From NCBI GenBank assembly GCA_031264395.1, contig JAISEB010000099.1, positions 1-9,488 on the forward strand: DNA of 9,488 nucleotides, given 5' to 3'. The notes below the pieces were generated by a model. It saw only the letters and a list, made by a program, of their open reading frames with translations. It had not been told where the DNA came from and made no database searches. The DNA is from Treponema sp. (lineage in GTDB: Bacteria; Spirochaetota; Spirochaetia; Treponematales; Breznakiellaceae). Both the position numbers and the translations under genes were made by a program. Shown in pieces: positions 7,082 through 9,488 of this stretch; the first letter of the stretch is position 1, and each line of letters begins with the position of its first letter.

Positions 7082-7090
7082 AGGGGGGAT
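7082..7090 (+). promoter_or_regulatory. Ribosome binding site that fixes the GH77 start
   Basis: AGGGGGGAT lies just upstream of ATG 7094, with the G run ending five bases before it. It is G-rich rather than a standard AGGAGG but pairs with the anti-SD using one G-U. Together with the promoter it rules out the longer in-frame start at 7031. Confidence 0.6.
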
Positions 7091-7093
7091 AAT

Positions 7094-9127
7094 ATGCTGA
7101 AAAACAGGCAGTATTCCGAGCGGTTAACCGGAGCCGTTGTTCCGGTGGGCGCCCTGCGGGGTGGAAACGGCATGGGAGTCGGCGAGTACCTCGATTTGGA
7201 AGAATTTGCCGATTTGTGTAAAAAAGCGGGCCTCGCTCTTATTCAGCTTTTGCCTGTTAATGACACAGGGTACGAAAGTTCTCCCTATTCAAGCCTTACC
7301 GCCTTTGCCCTGCATCCCCTGTACATTCGCATTGAGGAAATTGAGGAATACAAACAGTCCGCTTCCCATACGGTACAACAGAAAATCGCGGAATTGAGGA
7401 GCGCCTTTGAAAAAGAGATCCGGTATCCCTACTACAGAATCCTCAGGGCCAAGATGGAAATACTGCGGGAAATTTACACCGAGCATTATGAAAGCATTGA
7501 AAAAAAGGCCCGGCCGGGGGGAGTGCTGGCTCTTTGGATCGAAGAGAATCCCTGGATAAAAGAATACGCGGTTTTTAGGCGTTTTAAGGAAGCGAACGGG
7601 GAAAAAAAGTGGCAGGAATGGTCAAACCATGTGCAGATCGGCGCCGCGGATATAGAAGCCATCTGGGCGGACGGTAAACTCCGCCGTGAGCACCTCTTTT
7701 GGGCCTGGCTGCAGGAGACGCTGGACGCCCAATTCAGCCGGGCCGCGCGGGCGGTGGCGGCCATGGGCATACTTCTTATGGGGGATCTTCCCATACTGAT
7801 GAACGAAGACAGCTGCGATGTGTGGGCCCACCCTGAAATTTTTCACAAGGAGCTTTCCGCCGGGGCGCCTCCCGACATGTACAGTCCCGAAGGCCAGAAC
7901 TGGGGCTTTCCCATTTATGACTGGCGGGCCCAGGCGGAGGATAATTACGCCTGGTGGAAAGCGCGGCTAAAGGCGGCGGAAAAGTATTATCAGGCGTACC
8001 GTATCGATCATGTTTTGGGCTTTTTTCGTATCTGGGCTTCGGCCCGCAGCGATTATTCATCGGCCCTTGGCCGTTTTATTCCCTATACTCCCGTTACTAC
8101 GGAGGACCTTGCCAATCTGGGGTTTGACGAAGGGCGCATACGGTGGATGACCATGCCCCACATTCCCACCGGCGAAGTGTGGGACGCCGTACGTGACAAC
8201 TGGGGAAATTTGTACGGCGAGGAAGAAATTGCCGCCGCCGTGGAAAAGGTCTTTGTTTCGGCCCTTGATCGCATAGGCAATGAAGAACTCTGGCTTTTTA
8301 GGGAAAAAATACAGGGCGAAAAGGACATAGACGCTCTGGGTCTTCACCCTTCCGCGCGATCTTTTCTTTTTAACGCATGGCATAACCGTATCTTTCTTGA
8401 ATATGAAAAGGACCGTTATTTTCCGGTCTGGTATTACCGTTATTCCCGGGCCTATGCGAGCCTCGAGGAAGGGGAACGGAGCCGGCTTGAGACCCTTCTG
8501 GAGAAGCGGCGCGCCGAATCCGAAAAAATATGGGAAGATCACGGGCAGAAGCTCCTTGCGGTATTGACGGCCAATTCCTCCATGCTTCCCTGCGCGGAAG
8601 ATCTGGGGGCGGTTCCGGCCTGTGTTCCCCGCGTACTTGAAAAACTTTCCATACTCGGGCTCCGGGTTGTCCGCTGGTTCAGAAAATGGGACGAGGAAGG
8701 CCAGCCCTACATTCATTTTGAGGATTATCCGGAACTTTCCATCTGTACCCCCGCCGTTCATGACAGTTCTACAGTGCGGGAATGGTGGGAACAGGAGGCG
8801 GATCAGGAAGCCTTTGCGGGCTTTATTGGTTTTCCTTCCCTGCCCAGGGTGTATAATCCCGGTACGGCCAAGATTATCCTCCACAAGACCGCCTCGGCCT
8901 GTTCGCGTTTCCGGGTTTTTCAGATTCAGGATCTGCTTCATCTTTCCCCCAAATGGTACGCGGCGGACCCCGCATCGGAACGGATAAACGTGCCTGGCAC
9001 CTATAACGAGTTCAACTGGACCTACCGGCTGCCCGCCCCTATCGGGGATATTTCGGGCGATGACGATTTCATCAAGGCGGTAGAGGAACTGTGCACAGTA
9101 AAACCGGCTCAGAAGAAAAAATCATAA
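7094..9127 (+). CDS. malQ: 4-alpha-glucanotransferase, GH77, DPE2-like architecture
   Basis: A 677-residue amylomaltase that transfers alpha-1,4-glucan segments between maltodextrins or to glucose, in maltose/glycogen metabolism in the cytoplasm. Landmarks are the N-terminal LPVNDTG and SSPYSSLTAFALHPLYI block (about 55-80), MGDLPI, RIDHVLGFFRIW with nucleophile Asp305, AEDLG with acid/base Glu502, and AVHDSST with transition-state-stabilising Asp557. About 197 residues separate Asp305 from Glu502, far more than the roughly 47 in Thermus amylomaltase. This matches the insertion described in plant DPE2, although no CBM20 domains precede the barrel here. ATG 7094 was chosen because the in-frame TTG at 7031 precedes the promoter's -10 element. 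It has its own promoter, so it is probably not part of the sugar cassette. A downstream gene follows after 10 nt. Confidence 0.95.
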   Translation: MLKNRQYSERLTGAVVPVGALRGGNGMGVGEYLDLEEFADLCKKAGLALIQLLPVNDTGYESSPYSSLTAFALHPLYIRIEEIEEYKQSASHTVQQKIAELRSAFEKEIRYPYYRILRAKMEILREIYTEHYESIEKKARPGGVLALWIEENPWIKEYAVFRRFKEANGEKKWQEWSNHVQIGAADIEAIWADGKLRREHLFWAWLQETLDAQFSRAARAVAAMGILLMGDLPILMNEDSCDVWAHPEIFHKELSAGAPPDMYSPEGQNWGFPIYDWRAQAEDNYAWWKARLKAAEKYYQAYRIDHVLGFFRIWASARSDYSSALGRFIPYTPVTTEDLANLGFDEGRIRWMTMPHIPTGEVWDAVRDNWGNLYGEEEIAAAVEKVFVSALDRIGNEELWLFREKIQGEKDIDALGLHPSARSFLFNAWHNRIFLEYEKDRYFPVWYYRYSRAYASLEEGERSRLETLLEKRRAESEKIWEDHGQKLLAVLTANSSMLPCAEDLGAVPACVPRVLEKLSILGLRVVRWFRKWDEEGQPYIHFEDYPELSICTPAVHDSSTVREWWEQEADQEAFAGFIGFPSLPRVYNPGTAKIILHKTASACSRFRVFQIQDLLHLSPKWYAADPASERINVPGTYNEFNWTYRLPAPIGDISGDDDFIKAVEELCTVKPAQKKKS

Positions 9128-9131
9128 GGAG
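9126..9131 (+). promoter_or_regulatory. RBS that selects GTG 9138
   Basis: AAGGAG overlaps the end of the GH77 stop codon and lies six bases before GTG 9138. An ATG overlaps at 9136, but its frame stops after a few codons (TGG...TTT TAA), so GTG is the working start. Confidence 0.65.
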
Positions 9132-9137
9132 AAAAAT

Positions 9138-9488
9138 GTGGCAGTTAACAGGAACGCGGTTTTAAACGCGATGGAAAAAAAGGCGAAGACGATTTTTGAT
9201 AGTGACGGAGAATACATCAGGGACGGCAAGCGCGGCATGATGGCGGTCCAGATTAGGGACGGGGAAAACGGCGAACAGTGGGATTCCACCATACGGGGAT
9301 TTGGGACCGTCTACCGCGATTATGGCTATGAAGACGGCCTTGTGGTCAATAACGGAGTGAATTTTGACGCCCTGGTCCACGGGAAAATCGCCTTTTCCCG
9401 CAGAACCGGAAAAAATTCCGGCACCAACTACTATCAGGTGCTGGGAAACGAGTCCTGGTGGAAAGGCTCCGTTACCAGCGACGACGGC
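9138..9488 (+). CDS. Unrecognised protein, 3' end missing (GTG start)
   Basis: The frame stays open for 117 codons from GTG 9138 to the last base, so the C terminus is outside the window. I do not recognise a family. The N terminus (VAVNRNAVLNAMEKKAKTIF) is short, basic and possibly helical, with no signal peptide or membrane segment. From about residue 23 it becomes rich in Gly, Tyr, Trp, Asp and Asn with alternating hydrophobic residues (GFGTVYRDYGYEDG, YYQVLGNESWWKGS), suggesting a beta-rich fold, perhaps a sugar-binding or jelly-roll-like domain; that is speculation. The AAGGAG site and 10-nt gap after the GH77 gene suggest co-transcription with it. An antisense frame at 9162-9380 is taken as a shadow because this frame has a good RBS and is longer. 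Confidence 0.65.
   Translation, partial: MAVNRNAVLNAMEKKAKTIFDSDGEYIRDGKRGMMAVQIRDGENGEQWDSTIRGFGTVYRDYGYEDGLVVNNGVNFDALVHGKIAFSRRTGKNSGTNYYQVLGNESWWKGSVTSDDG

Noticed and set aside
7031..7093. In-frame TTG start of the GH77 gene at 7031
   Set aside because: The stretch contains the promoter -10 element and lacks similarity to GH77; ATG 7094 has an RBS.
8057..8941. 294-codon open frame on the - strand opposite the GH77 gene
   Set aside because: The + strand encodes an unmistakable GH77 protein across the whole stretch; the antisense frame has no recognisable domain.

Overview
This is a bacterial chromosomal window, densely packed and moderately GC-rich by eye, with purine-rich Shine-Dalgarno (SD) sites and genes that touch or overlap. 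No gene in it is diagnostic of a taxon. The DPE2-like glucanotransferase and the general style would fit a spirochaete (Treponema-like), a member of the Bacillota, or another gut anaerobe; this is a low-confidence guess.

Region 1 (1-6248, + strand) is a tight five-gene cassette that enters from the left edge. In order it holds a PMI-like bicupin (5' end cut off), a cytoplasmic glycoside-hydrolase-like protein (GHL6 / beta-galactosidase-trimerisation type), an AP-endonuclease-2-type TIM-barrel sugar or sugar-phosphate isomerase/epimerase close to the tetrulose-phosphate epimerase group, a galactitol-1-phosphate-dehydrogenase-like zinc MDR, and a second zinc MDR. Junctions are an 8-nt overlap, a 1-nt gap, a gap of about 20 nt and a 4-nt ATGA overlap, so the genes are very probably co-transcribed. 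None has a signal peptide. Together they look like an intracellular pathway that takes in a glycoside or unusual sugar/polyol, splits or isomerises it, and moves hydride with two dehydrogenases whose nucleotide-binding loops suggest different cofactors (NAD and NADP). The substrate cannot be read from the sequence. Regulators and transporters would lie upstream, outside the window.

Region 2 (6249-6335) is a short convergent spacer with nested inverted repeats, probably a bidirectional terminator. Region 3 (6336-7001, - strand) is a pentulose/hexulose-phosphate 3-epimerase of the Rpe/AlsE family. It would link the cassette's ketose phosphates to central metabolism if its AlsE-like features are real. 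Region 4 (7002-7093) is a divergent promoter region with a good extended -10 promoter reading right.

Region 5 (7094-9127, + strand) is a GH77 4-alpha-glucanotransferase with a long insertion between its first two catalytic residues, the arrangement known from plant DPE2. It is followed 10 nt later by an unrecognised GTG-start gene (9138 to the right edge, incomplete). No rRNA, tRNA, CRISPR array or mobile element was seen, and no gene-free stretch exceeds about 100 bases.
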